Below are positions 11,421 through 64,000 of a stretch of DNA of 64,000 bases, in pieces. The notes beneath the pieces were generated by a model. The model saw nothing but the letters and a program-made list of their open reading frames with translations, did not search any database and was not told where the DNA came from. Origin of the DNA: Epiperipatus broadwayi (Eukaryota; Onychophora; Udeonychophora; Euonychophora; Peripatidae); the NCBI GenBank assembly GCA_028023455.1, contig JAQFVV010006476.1:831081-895080 (forward strand), written 5' to 3'. The translations under genes were made by a program, and so were the position numbers. How positions within the stretch are numbered: the stretch's first letter is position 1; each line of letters begins with the position of its first letter.

Positions 11421-11984
11421 GATTATCTTTTCAGCATATATGTGCTTGAGTGTATCAGTGTTATTAGAGAGTGTGGAGAGTGATGGGTCATGTGATAGTC
11501 TGTGCTCATATACCCTATATTTCTTACATGCAAATCATCAGTGTTATTAGAGAGTGTGGAGAGTGATGGGTCATGTGATAGTCTGTGCTCATATACCCTA
11601 TATTTCTTACATGCAAATCATCTTCATGGATATTAAATTTACATTATCTCATGATTAATTAATTCATTTTAGTCATATAAATTATCAGACATAATGAGAA
11701 CGTCAAAATCAGATTTTTATCAAAGTTTTACAAATATTGCACTATACACACACGCATAAACATATATATATATATATATATAAACGTTGACTTAAATACA
11801 CCAATTTACAAATACACCATTAACCACAAATAAACTATAAATCCGTTGCCAACATTATACATTTGAGAAGTCTGCCTTCACGGAAAAACACTATTAGTGG
11901 ATTTGTAGCTTAATTATGACTAATGATTTAATTATGAATTGATATAGTTAATTTATTATATTGACTAGTCACACGACCCACAAC

Positions 11985-12215
11985 TCTCGGTGTCATCTTA
12001 TATTGCTGACCCACCTGATCACACACATATTGAAAGGATAAATAATCACCAATATAAGTATTTCGTGCTAAACCAGCACTCATCAATTGGTCCAGATTAC
12101 CATCTCCACACATATATACAATCAGTACTCGTGTAAAAGTCTGAGTTTGAATCCTGCATATATTACATATATAAATGCAGGTGTAAGCCTGTACAATGTA
12201 TTAATATATATTGAC
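11985..12215 (-). repeat. Family A hammerhead repeat, inverted single copy
   Basis: Minus-strand copy of family A with the same flanks of the ribozyme (CACACATATAT and AATCACCAATAT on the plus strand). The hammerhead (about 12048-12098, minus) has stem II and GAAA intact, but the first core base is changed (TTGATGA instead of CTGATGA), which should inactivate it. Confidence 0.7.
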
Positions 12216-12835
12216 TAGTTTATCTTTTGATATTTAATATATATATATCTTGTTGGTTTCTTTACTCTTTGATCCATCTAATTAAAAATATATTAATTAT
12301 TATCAAATTTTTCAAAATGTATTTTTACAGATATTATTTATTAATATATTTGTAAAGTCTATGATATTTTATATTCTCTGTAGATATTTATGAGCGTGTT
12401 TGAGCTGAGTGCGTGTATTGTGAGTTTTAAAAAAAATCTATTTTTTTTTTTTACATTAATAATTAAACATAGGAAATGTAGATTTGTTAAGTTCCCTACC
12501 AGGAGGCAAAGATGCGATCAAAATATTAACTGTTAATTGTCATTTGGAGAGTTTGGCAATAGTTTGCTATTATCTTTACATAGTAATATTTAAAGATATA
12601 TTCAAAGTGTAACAAGTTTTTGACATTAATAAGGATAGTTTTTATCTAATATAGACAAATATATATATTATTAAAATAGCGTACTGATAATTTTAGTTTA
12701 TTAACTTTTAAAAACTTTCTAGTTTGATTTTAAAATATCTCTCCGAAGCAGAAGTTATCAATAGGATGAATAACGCTGCAAACATCCTGTATTAAGACAT
12801 AAATAGAGAATTTGAAGAGCTTTAATTTATTTTAG
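12216..12835. other. AT-rich upstream region of the LDLa gene
   Basis: No repeat or promoter was recognised with confidence. The likely splice acceptor for the first coding exon is the AG at 12834-12835. Confidence 0.35.
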
Positions 12836-12860
12836 GCTTCTAAAAATAATTCTATAAGTT

Positions 12861-54626
<41,766 letters not shown>

Positions 54627-54960
54627 GTAAGTTAACATTAGAAATTTTTTTTTTATGATTTAAAAAAGTACTGTTTTTTTCAATTAAAAATAAAATAAAA
54701 GTGTTCTCTTATAATTAATTTTTAACTGAATGAGATTTTTTTTTAGAATGTATACTTTTTCTGTATTTTGTTGCTTTTAATGTTATATTTCTATTTTATA
54801 AATTATTAACTTCAAATAACAGAATAGAGATATAATATTATATCTACATCTAACTTACATTCTGATGATTTATAGGTATTTCTACATTGAAATTAATATA
54901 TATTACATATGTATACTTTGCTGAATATGTTTCCATCCTTTATGAAATTTATGAGATATA

Positions 54961-55870
54961 CCTGGGTCTCGTTTTACGCGCGGTAGATAGGTTCCACAGA
55001 AAACCCGCATTAAAAAAAATCGTACAAAAATAGACTTAATTTACCTTGAAAAGTGGGGGATAGGTGCTGTAATTTTCAGAATTCACATAAAAGCAAAGCA
55101 ACAAGGAAAAATTACTTTAAAATTCGCATTAAAAAAATAAGCAAATAAAGTATGACTAATAAAAAATTTCAAATATTTGAAAAAAATTAATACAAGACAA
55201 ACTTTTTTTTACATTTTTTATTAACTACAGTATTTGATTTTACATTTTTCATACATATTTTAATCATTACCGCTAGTGTTCATTTGTAAACTGGTAAGAA
55301 ATCAGACTCGATGTGATGTATTGTAGCTTCTCCTTAAACAAAGTCAAGAATCTCTCAGCAATTATGCCCAGAGAAACCTGTTAGCTACTTTATTTTTATT
55401 CGTGATATGATGTACAACTAGCGCCACTTTGCAGTGTTAATGGTTTTCTGTTTGTATATTAAAAAAATGAGATCACAATCAAAACATTATCATTAGAAAG
55501 ATTATTTTCAGTTTATAAAATCTTCGTTTTTTATTTTAAAAATCTAAAAGATTATTTATTTCTGTAAAAGTTTAAACTTTTTGAATAGTTATTGCGATAT
55601 TTTTATATGTAAGTATAAATCTATTATTATTATTTACTCATTAGTATAAGTAGGTTATTTACATACAACTTCAGGCCATATTCACATCAGCTGCTAATAT
55701 AACGTTATATTTTTGGAAAAAAAAAGCATTTCAAGTCAAAATAAGTTATTAATAATTTAAATTTTTTGATATCTAATAAATAGAGTGAAATATGAAAGAT
55801 AGTAAGAAGAAACATGAATCACATAACTTCAAAAACTCATTAAAATAATCCGCATAAAACGAGACCCAGG
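54961..55870. mobile_element. pogo/Tigger-like inverted-repeat element
   Basis: Inverted ends CCTGGGTCTCGTTTTACGCG (54961-54980) and its complement ending CGAGACCCAGG (55870); inner parts ACCCGCATT and related segments recur inside. TA precedes the left end; TG follows the right end, so the TA duplication is imperfect. The TCTCGTTTTA-GCG core resembles pogo/Tigger ends. No transposase frame, about 910 bases, so non-autonomous. A LINE X tail (55311-55400, minus) is inserted in it. Confidence 0.65.
55311..55400 (-). mobile_element. LINE family X, 3' UTR fragment (-)
   Basis: GATGTGATGTATTGTAGCTTCTCC through AACCTGTTAGCTACTTTATTTT matches the 3' UTR of 31918-32025. Only the tail was inserted. 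Confidence 0.7.
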
Positions 55871-56279
55871 TGTATTATATTGATAAACACAATATATATT
55901 GAAACAGTAAGGTCTGCTTTGCAGATCTTCGTTTCACCTATTCTCACCTATTTCCTACCCTCATACCTTAGTTTGAACTCCAATCTATCATAGTGTGTCT
56001 GCAATATGCTTATATACCGAAAATTCCACCTAATTTTAAACGAGTACAATGCTCATATTATATATAAGTATAATTCATGCCCAAATAAATAAAATATTAT
56101 AGATTATGTATATGTTCACATAGTTTAGATTTATTTAAAAAGTAGGTTATATAAGTTGTAATTGCACACACACTATGATATGCGTTTTACAACATATCAA
56201 AATTATAAATTGTTAATTAGAGTTATTTTGTTTGAATCTATTTACAAAAATATTACAGTCGTAATATATTTTTGATTTA

Positions 56280-57480
56280 AAATAAAATTCATGTTCATTT
56301 AGTAAATAGATTCAAAATTGCAATTTAAAAAGTAAAATAATTTTCTTTTGAATTTAATTATTTAATTATTATCTAAGAAAACAGCAGATGTCCACTTAAG
56401 GTTTTCTTTTAATTAATAAAAGTTATTTTAATTAAATCTAGTTTGTAATTCGAATGTCGACAAGGAAATTAACAATAGAAATTAATTAAAATTTTGTTAA
56501 ATTCCTTTAGATATTCGAATAGGTTTAATTACAGCTGATAAGTCCGATATATTTTTGTAACGCTCCAGGGCAGTTCTATTGTTCAATTCCACTATAAAAG
56601 GAAGGGTTTTCTTTTGTTCTCCATTCTAGTTATTTGCTGATGAAATGTTTCTACCCGAAATGATTCTAGTTATTTTCTAATGAAATGATTCAAGAGTTTT
56701 GCTAATGAAATGTTTCTGGTCATTTGCTGATGAAATGTTCTAGTAAAATATTCTTCAAAAATATTTTCCTGAGATTTTATCTATGTGCCTGCGAACTTAT
56801 ATTTGAAGCCAAGTTTTCATCTCCAAATTAATTCACCATGTTTACCACACAAATTGCTAACCTTGACATGTTGGAGTAGAGCTGGCATGGAGACTATTCC
56901 TCTCAGGAATGGCCGGCTGCTGCTCTAGACCATCGGAAGCTATCACGTAAGGAACCCTGGAACTGCTGCTGCTGCCAAAAATATGAACAATTCCAGATTT
57001 TGCTGGAGTTATATTAAACTTGCCAACCATTAATCTACCTGCAAATGCTTCTCCAGAGGTAACCTAAATTAACCCAAGAGCTCTTGTGATTCCTAACTAA
57101 CATGCTATAGCTATTTTAAATTGTTTTCTTTAATTTCACTTTATTTTATTATGTAACGTGTTCTAATATAATCAACAGTTTTGTTCTCTATCCTTGGGTT
57201 AATATTTTCTATTTATAAAGCTTTCTTTTATTTTATTATGATAATGTGTCAGAATTTTCTTTACTGAGTGAATTATTCCCTTCATTGAAAGTAAGACACC
57301 ACTATTAAGGCATATTTTAAATTTATAAATAATTCCAAATTTTATTATCTCAAAAATCATTCGTTCGAGGGCGATGCTAATCTTCTTTAATATATATAAT
57401 AATCAAATAGTTTAAAATCTACATATTATTGATTTTAACCTAATATGAGAGTATGTGCAAGGTCAATGATTAAATATGTC
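56280..57480 (+). repeat. LTR-like segment with TATA box and short tandem repeats
   Basis: CTATAAAAGGAAGGG near 56592 is followed by four related units of about 30 bases built on TTTGCTGATGAAATGTTTCT (56630-56745), then a GC-richer block (56870-57080) with no frame. TATA plus downstream tandem motifs could be a solo LTR, but the ends and a second copy were not found. Confidence 0.3.
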
Positions 57481-57589
57481 CCCAAATGCATGATTGCATA
57501 AATAAACCTATGTTTACTTTTCAAACCCGCAAGCATGCATTTTCCTATTTTAAATACTGTGTTCTACTTTAATTACCAAGTTCATCATT

Positions 57590-57930
57590 GATGTCAGAAT
57601 GTGTGGACCCTTTTAAATGAATTTCTGGGAATTTGATTGGGCATTTCTCTTAATCCAAGTAAAATCCATTTAGTATGTTTTATATACATTAGTCTAGTAT
57701 TGCTGGTAAATGAATTGGTTGTTGAGACTGCTTTGTTTTGCTTTCCAAGGATTTTACACGGCCAAGTCCGTTCTCTCTTCGCTTTCTGCATTTCCCAGGC
57801 AGAGTGTGTACTCAAATGTCACACCTGGGAATTAGATGCAGTCATCACCCAGTCGCTAAGTTTTGGCTGTTCATGACAACACTTTCCTATGGGTTAGCGG
57901 CGAGCTGCCCTCCGTAGTCATTCCAAATAT
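57590..57930. repeat. Unclassified higher-complexity segment
   Basis: A GC-richer block with open frames on both strands (57637-57876 plus, 57594-57815 minus). Frames on both strands over the same bases, without motifs, argue for a repeat rather than a gene. Confidence 0.3.
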
Positions 57931-58879
57931 TTCACTATTATTTTATTTCTATATTTATTTTACAAAGCATCTGTGACTTAAACGTGTCACAACCTTCATC
58001 CTTTAATAAATTCATTATTAGCAATACTGACCTCCCATCTGCTCTAATTATAATTATATAAATACCTTGATCACATTCCCACTTTATTGCTTAGTAAGCT
58101 TTTTTCCGTGCTATTCTTGAAATCAATAAATATTCTATAACACTTAATTTTCAAATATTTTATTAAACTTTTATAATTACTCAAAGCACCTCTCACATCT
58201 TCCCTTTTCTTGTAAGCACATTATCATAATAGTATATTAGCCTGAGGGATAGAATATATTTTCTTTAAAACCTTTTGTAATTTTGGAATGCAATGCTAAT
58301 ATTTATTTAATAAGCATCCCTGTCTCATATAAGCAGACAGTGGCGTTATATATATATATATATATTTCTATATAAATAAATCTTTGAAATCATTTAAAAC
58401 TAATTTTGATCTTGTACTTTATTGATTCCTATAACTGTCTCGGTCTATATATCTATTTACTACATTTCTTTTGTACATCCATAGACATTAATTAGCAACC
58501 CAAACTTATCTTAGTATAGAGTTGTTTGTTTCTCCCTGACCACCAGGCACTGATAAAAGGTTATACTAGTAGTAGCATCAGATGCATTATCACATAGGTG
58601 GCACTGTGAAATTTGGACTTTAGATTCGAACTTAGTATATCTAGAAGGCAACCCCTCCTAGAATGTTCAGTTTTGTGTTTTGAATTCTGCAGTGTGTTAG
58701 CGAGATAGACGATTCTGACCGTTACAATATGTATGCTTAATTGTTACTATTTTTCAAGTTTTATAAAATCACATATGAGAATAGCGAGGAGGTGGGAAAC
58801 ATTTTAGATTATTAAAACATTGAGGTTTCCAACTAAAATAGAATGGAGTTGATGTAAGAACAATAATTTGAAAAAAGAA

Positions 58880-59410
58880 TTTGAAAATGGTATAAAGAGA
58901 TCACCTATGGGCCCAGGCTAAACTGTTCTCTGATATCTGGGAGCAGATGGCTCTGAACCATATACCAAATATTGCTACAAAAATCCTGTCTAAACTATAG
59001 AGATGAATTCTGAAGTCATGTCTTGCTGTAGTAATTGGGGTCACCATGAATGATGGCCTGAATGCATTGCTGCATATGACCTAATAGCGGGAATCAGTGG
59101 GTCCTTTACATTTGCAGATTCATGTCTGTAAGGAATGAGAACAATCCCACAATGGGAATAGTGATATGGTGTGTCTGAAAAATCTTGTCCTTAATCATCC
59201 AATAGCCATGGTGTCTTAAATAAGTTTGTCTAGCTGCACAATAATTGACAACATGGGTTCCCACGAAATCTAGTCAACTGCATTTAGATGTGCTGGCACA
59301 GGGAAATACTCAGGACTGTATAGGACCTAGTCCCTTATGTGGGCAGAGCAATGAAGTGGTACACCTGTGGATCCTTGACTTAAAGTAACATTATGTATCA
59401 TAGTTCATGT
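58880..59410. repeat. Unclassified higher-complexity segment
   Basis: About 500 bases less AT-rich than its flanks, with broken frames on the plus strand (GATCACCTATGGGCCC... to ...GATCCTTGACTTAAAG). Probably an old mobile-element coding piece; no motif secured. Confidence 0.3.
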
Positions 59411-59975
59411 AAACTTCCGAAATAAATTTATTTCTTTACTTTACAATATATCAGTTAAGATTCTATCTAATTTTTCTTCAAATAATTACTTTTAGATATA
59501 ACTATATAATATCTTATAATAAATTCATAGACTAATTAAAAATAATTTTACAATACAATATCTTACTTTAGTAATAAAAAGCTTTATAATTATAATAGGA
59601 ATAAAATTGATTAATAAATTAAAAATAAAATTCTTACTTAGTTTTCTAAATCTCTGAGCTCTAGCAAAAAAAAATTCAAGTACTTTTTTTTACCAAATTT
59701 ATTTGATTACTTCTGCAAATGCAAGTTGATATTCCTCATTCTTAAACTTATTTTTAAAATTGAGGCATTATATAAGTCTTTAACATCATTTTCATCCTAT
59801 ACCAAGAAAGCATTTTTACCATAATCTTTTATAAATTAATAATATTTCTTAAATGTTTTGAGAATATGTTGTTAGAATGAAGGTACTAACATTTGATGCT
59901 TTTATAAATATATTATTGACCATATTGAACACATAAAAAGAATATTATCTTCATCTTCTTTTAACTTTGGTTATA

Positions 59976-60144
59976 AACCATTAAGCATCACATGATCACT
60001 ATCTCTTATACTAGCACATAATTGTTTATAAACAAGGCAACAGTACTGCCATCCTGTGCCAACCAGAGAAGCCTTCTGGCAACCATTGATTACTCTAGTT
60101 GGCACAGGGTGGCAGTTCTGTATGGAGGGTTTGCCTTGTTTATG
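59976..60144. mobile_element. Family F minimal foldback with 13-bp target duplication
   Basis: AACTTTGGTTATA at 59963-59975 and 60145-60157 flanks a 169-base insertion made only of the outer family F ends: ATCACATGATCACTATCTC, the terminal CTGTGCCAACCAGAG, then its inverted partner. The ribozyme region is absent. Confidence 0.85.
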
Positions 60145-60867
60145 AACTTTGGTTATATAGAAAAATACAATCTTCATCAGATTTTGCATTAATATCTTTG
60201 TGTATTACTATCAGTGGAGTTTTTGTAAGATTAGGGGCAAGTACCCCAAAATATAGGGAATTAGGATCAAACCCAGCAGATTCATTCCAAGTTCAATTGT
60301 TGACATGATTTACCCAATTAAGATGGTTTTTTATTGGTGTACATTGAAAACAACATTCATAGTTCCCTGATAGCCTACTCACAGAGATTGAACTGGGGAT
60401 TATGAATAATAGTCAGTATATGACAGATTTTTCTTTTAAACTCCCAGTGTTGTCATTCAATTGATACAACAAATTGCAATAAGTAATAATGGTTTTAGGT
60501 TTTTCTGCAATTTTAATGTGTTGGTTTTTCAGCACTATAATAGTTTTAGTTACATTGTCTTGCTGCACAGTTTAGACAGCTATGTATTTTGAAAAAATAT
60601 CCTAATAACAAACAGGTATTTAATTTTGTTAAATGCTAAGAGAGTGGGCCATAGCAATCAATAACCAGCAATACATTGAGTCTCTTAGATATCACTGTTG
60701 CATCTCTTCCTTGGGCACACATCACAATTGCCTAATACTAAAATTATTTAAGCACACATCCTTAGTCAATAAAACAACTTACGTAATAATTGCTTTACCT
60801 TCCAAAGACCATAGAGCCCTTATCAAACAATGCATGTATTAAGTCAAATAATTTTTACTTTTGGGAA

Positions 60868-61550
60868 ATGTATGTATTTAAGCACAAGTGCGTGTGCGGC
60901 GCAACTGCTCCCAAAAGCTGTAATACAAATACAAATAGCTAACTAAAAATATTAAAACAGCTGAGCGCTTTCAAAGGATCTTGCCTTCATAATCATAGCT
61001 TGCTTACGTTTAAATTTATGCAAATATGCTAATTCCATCTTTTTGATAGAGAAAAACACGTGTCCCCCCATACAGTATATAACATTGCTTGTCCAAACAA
61101 CCATTGCAAAGGCACATATTATGAGGAAAGCAGGGCATCTCTGGCCACACGATTGGCACAACACAGATATTTGTACAATAGAGCTCACAACGATCCTTCT
61201 AATTATTCAGTTTTTTATCAGCACCAGTGCACAAGTCACCATGAGTGCATTCCGGACAATCCTACCATCGTATGTAGAGAGAGACATGACCTCAAAAGAA
61301 AGATCAAAGAGGCTTTATTTATCTCTCACGACAGCGATGCCATAAACAGGAAGGACACGTGTTTTTCTCTATCAAAAAGATGGAATTAGCATATTTGCAT
61401 AAATTTAAACATAAGCAAGCTATGATTCTGAAGGCAAGATCCTTTGAAAGCGCTCAGCTGTTTTAATATTTTTAGTTAGCTATTTGTATTTGTATTACAG
61501 CTTTTGGGAGCAGTTGCGCCGCACACGCACTTGTGCTTGAATGCATGTAT
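60868..61550 (+). mobile_element. Penelope-like endonuclease fragment between inverted arms
   Basis: Arms 60868-61064 and 61357-61550 are near-perfect inverted copies of about 195 bases (landmarks GTGCGGCGCAACTGCTCCC, GAGCGCTTTCAAAGGATC, ATTTATGCAAATATGCTAA, ACACGTGT). The 290-base spacer is open in one frame (61060-61389) and encodes a GIY-YIG-like domain: Val-Tyr-Asn-Ile-Ala-Cys-Pro, Cys-Lys-Gly-Thr-Tyr-Tyr-Glu-Glu-Ser, Leu-Ala-Thr-Arg-Leu-Ala-Gln-His-Arg, then Leu-Lys-Arg-Lys-Ile-Lys-Glu-Ala-Leu. This is the C-terminal endonuclease of Penelope-like elements, with Gly replaced by Glu in the second motif. The RT is absent: a 5'-truncated copy with inverted terminal repeats, as known for the group. 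Confidence 0.8.
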
Positions 61551-61849
61551 ATGATTATGCTTTTCTATATTACTATAAGTATTGCTGCTATTCTCTGTAT
61601 ATCTATCTTTTTTATGACTTGATATATCAGCAATTAATTTTTAATCCTGTAATAAAGAACTAGCTTTTTGAATCTTTCATGGATTATATGGCTCAATGAT
61701 GATCCATCTTCTAAAAATTGGATTATTTTTTAATACTATTTTTCTTAATAAATTTTGTCTCTATTTTTTCATTATCACATATCATTATATCTCATCAATC
61801 GAGGATCACTTCTTCTGTTGTATCTATTAAGAACATTATAATCTTGAAG

Positions 61850-62036
61850 ATGGATAATTGAAATCTTAAACTCGATTCCAAGAGATTGTAAAAGACCTAG
61901 AAATGAGATGGATGGATGAAATAAGAAAGTGTGCAGGAGTGATGTGAAGGGAAGCTAAAGATCAGAGAAGATGGATTGAACTTGGAGAGACCTTCATCCT
62001 GCAGTGGATTGATATTGGTTGATGTTGATGATGATG
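61850..62036 (+). mobile_element. RTE-type LINE, very short 3' copy with 10-bp target duplication
   Basis: AATCTTGAAG at 61840-61849 and 62037-62046 flanks 187 bases that match the RTE 3' end (CTCGATTCCAAGAGATTGTAAAAGA..., ATGGATTGAACTTGGAGAGA) with a TGATGTTGATGATGATG tail. Confidence 0.85.
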
Positions 62037-62049
62037 AATCTTGAAGTAT

Positions 62050-63570
62050 ATAATTTTTTTGAATCAAAATATAATCCAATTCTTCCATATTCATTTTTTT
62101 TCGAAGAAAGAATTCATAATATACAATTTTTTTTTGTGACTGTGTATTATGTTTATAGTGCCATTTTATTCTTTAAATCTACACTTAATCTCTGATAGCA
62201 CTTTTACATGCAAAATATCAATCTATTCAATCAATTTCTTTAAAGTAATTTAACTGCAGCAATAATATTTTAGATGATATTCTCTTAGTTATCTTAGAAG
62301 CATGCTTAAAATCAGATGCTAGAGTTGGATATTTGCGTTTATTTCTAAAAATCCCAAAAGTTTTGCAATAAAAATATTATCATCATATTTGAAATAAGAA
62401 TTCTTCTAAATTCCAAAGCCTTTATATTTTTGAAATTAGAAAAAACACTTTTAATGTCATCAAATTAACTACCATTCTACAAATCATTATAAATGATTCA
62501 ATAGAATCAATACATATACTTATCTAAATTCTTTTATCATTATTTAAAAGATGATCAAAATCGATCTCTATTGATTCAAAATATCATCAATATTATATAA
62601 GTTTGTCAAATGTTGACTGTAAATTCAGTAGTCAAATAAAAATATATGTGCATACTTCAGCATATAATTGTTTTCATGTTCAATTCAACAATAGTTTTCC
62701 ATCTCTCTTTGTTAATCATTCCACTTTTACTTTTAAATTTCTATGCTGCTTATAAAAAATATATATTTATATTAGTGAGTTCCATGCAGAGGATACCATT
62801 TTAAGATTAATCCAATCACTAATCATTATCGGACATTCAGAATTATTTTAGAAACAAAAGACTGTTCTTACCCACAATATACATTTTAATTGAACTCAGT
62901 GTCTTAATAATATAACCAACCTGAAAATTCAAATGCCACTAAGTGTTTAACAGAACTGCAATTTCTTCTAAATAACTGTTATGTAAGTGCCCACACATAT
63001 ACAAGTATATCAAAATACATTATTTAAGAAAAAATTAAAATGCAAACTGGATTTCAGAGAACTATAGACAGACTCTCAGAGATAAAGGGGGGGGGGGTAT
63101 CTTTCTAAGATTGCAGAGCTGTTGAAAGTACTTATAAAAGCCAACCTTCAAGAAAGCAGATGAACTAAAGAGACATGAGCAAGCACATGATTGGAATCCA
63201 GATAATGTTCTTATATCTGAGACTTTTGATAAATTGGCCATGACCACAAGAATGACATCATTCTCATACATTTTCACCAGTCTAGCACTGTAATATACAT
63301 ATAGAGACTGATACAGAATATACAGGTTTTATTATTTGTCACCAAAAATGAAATGTAATCCTTTATGCTATTTAATATAATTTTTAATTAAATAATATAA
63401 AATATCATTATATAATAATGATTATATATAATACATAAACCATTTTTGGAAAATATTTGATGCCTTTTTCACTGTGATTGCAATTTATTTTAAAACTTCA
63501 ATTTACAATACATATACATAACATTGTTTTCCTAAAGGTTTGTGATGATGGTGTTCTAGTTGTATTTTTA
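62050..63570. other. AT-rich DNA, nothing recognised
   Basis: Contains a G10 run near 63087. The short minus frame there has no motif. No exon of the LDLa gene was recognised. Confidence 0.35.
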
Positions 63571-63574
63571 TATT

Positions 63575-63840
63575 GAACTATTTCCATCATCTAATATATG
63601 TATTAAATGTCTTTAGAAAAACTTAACTTTATTTAAATATTCCAAATACATTCAACTGTTAGTAATAGCACATCAAACAGGTTAGTATATGCACAACATT
63701 TCGAGAGGTATTAGTCTCCCCTCTACTTTAGATGTTGCTAGCCTGACCAGTAACTGTACTAGCATGGGATTCAAACCTGGGTCCTTAGATTCTTGAGTTT
63801 TGAATTTTAAGTAACACTCTAACCAACTGAGCTTTACAAA
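63575..63840 (-). mobile_element. tRNA-derived SINE (family S2)
   Basis: On the minus strand it begins AAAGCTCAGTTGGTTAGAGTG (A box, 63821-63833 region) and has B box CCAGGTTTGAATCCCATGC (63767-63780), 50 bases apart as in a tRNA. A unique body (GCTAGCAACATC, CCTCTCGAAATG) and the part shared with 39945-40215 follow. A retroposon rather than a tRNA gene, because the arms do not close and a long non-tRNA body follows. Confidence 0.75.
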
Positions 63841-64000
63841 AATATGATAAAACCATTCAAATAGTTATAAGTTTAATAAAAGTAAAATTATTCAATTATA
63901 CTAGATATAACAGTTATTCAAGGTGTACAAAATGAATTATATAACAGTATGTAATTTTCCATTCATTCATTAAATTAATTAATATTTATTACATATTCAT

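Larger units (their letters stand above)
10725..11625 (+). repeat. Family A hammerhead repeat, tandem pair
   Basis: Two direct units of about 453 bases start with GGTCAACATGGGTGTGAC at about 10727 and 11181; a further 100-base piece is duplicated at the end (11460-11520 and 11535-11600). Each unit carries the marker CATCAGATTTTCAAT and a hammerhead core. A partial inverted copy links 10676-10722 to 11049-11097. Other family A copies are at 11985-12215, 15130-15800 and 37080-39640. Confidence 0.85.

Noticed and set aside
56630-56745. Repeated CTGATGAAATG with a nearby CGAAATG, hammerhead-like
   Set aside because: No stem II can form between the two motifs; it is a short tandem repeat.
57594-57876. 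Possible exon with cysteines on either strand
   Set aside because: Frames on both strands, no domain pattern, no clear splice sites in phase 1 to extend the LDLa gene.
60099-60308. Plus-strand frame of 69 codons
   Set aside because: It starts inside the family F insertion and has no motif; incidental.

Overview
The window is animal nuclear DNA from a strongly AT-rich, repeat-dense genome with very long introns. Evidence for this is a spliced secreted or receptor-type gene with LDL-receptor class A exons, GT/AG introns of about 14 kb, and a mix of RTE-type LINEs, Penelope-like elements, Ty3/gypsy elements, tRNA-derived SINEs and hammerhead-ribozyme repeats. A 500-N assembly gap lies at 41001-41500. 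The species is not identifiable from the sequence; a lophotrochozoan such as a mollusc would fit the repeat mix, but that is a guess.

The only host gene I can support runs left to right across most of the window: a signal-peptide exon (12861-12932), a short linker exon (27075-27129) and two LDLa exons (40494-40610, 54504-54626). Reading phases agree at every junction, and the last exon ends in a donor, so the gene continues past the window. About 370 coding bases are spread over nearly 42 kb; almost everything else is intronic repeats.

Layout. 1-5.2 kb: an outward-facing inverted pair of decayed Penelope-like elements, then a polyadenylated retrocopy with a 12-bp target duplication. 7.1-7.9 kb: a foldback repeat with a hammerhead motif (family F). 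8.55-10.0 kb: three different minisatellites side by side. 10.7-12.2 kb: family A hammerhead repeats. 13-18 kb: SINE, family D repeat, more hammerhead relics and palindromes. 18-21.8 kb: two diverged 1.8-kb direct copies with LTR-like promoters. 22.4-26.8 kb: LINE fragments, a foldback repeat and an RTE remnant. 28.1-29.8 kb: a tandem array of family B, with the best hammerhead in the window. 31.9-36.7 kb: pieces of a second LINE family. 37.1-39.6 kb: family A with a 1.4-kb family F foldback inserted in it. 42.5-45.6 kb: a decayed Ty3/gypsy element split by another family F foldback. 47.2-53.4 kb: a young gag-only LTR retrotransposon with 2.05-kb LTRs and a 4-bp target duplication. 53.8-64 kb: RTE fragments, a pogo/Tigger-like inverted-repeat element, a Penelope endonuclease fragment between 195-bp inverted arms, and SINE remnants.

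The most unusual content is a set of at least three unrelated repeat families (A, B, F), plus one divergent single locus, that each carry a hammerhead self-cleaving ribozyme core. Several cores are intact by inspection, most have an almost loopless, self-complementary stem III, and they sit in tandem or head-to-head foldback arrangements flanked by 11-13-bp target duplications. This looks like a diverse population of retrozyme-like or Penelope-mobilised ribozyme repeats living in the introns of one gene.
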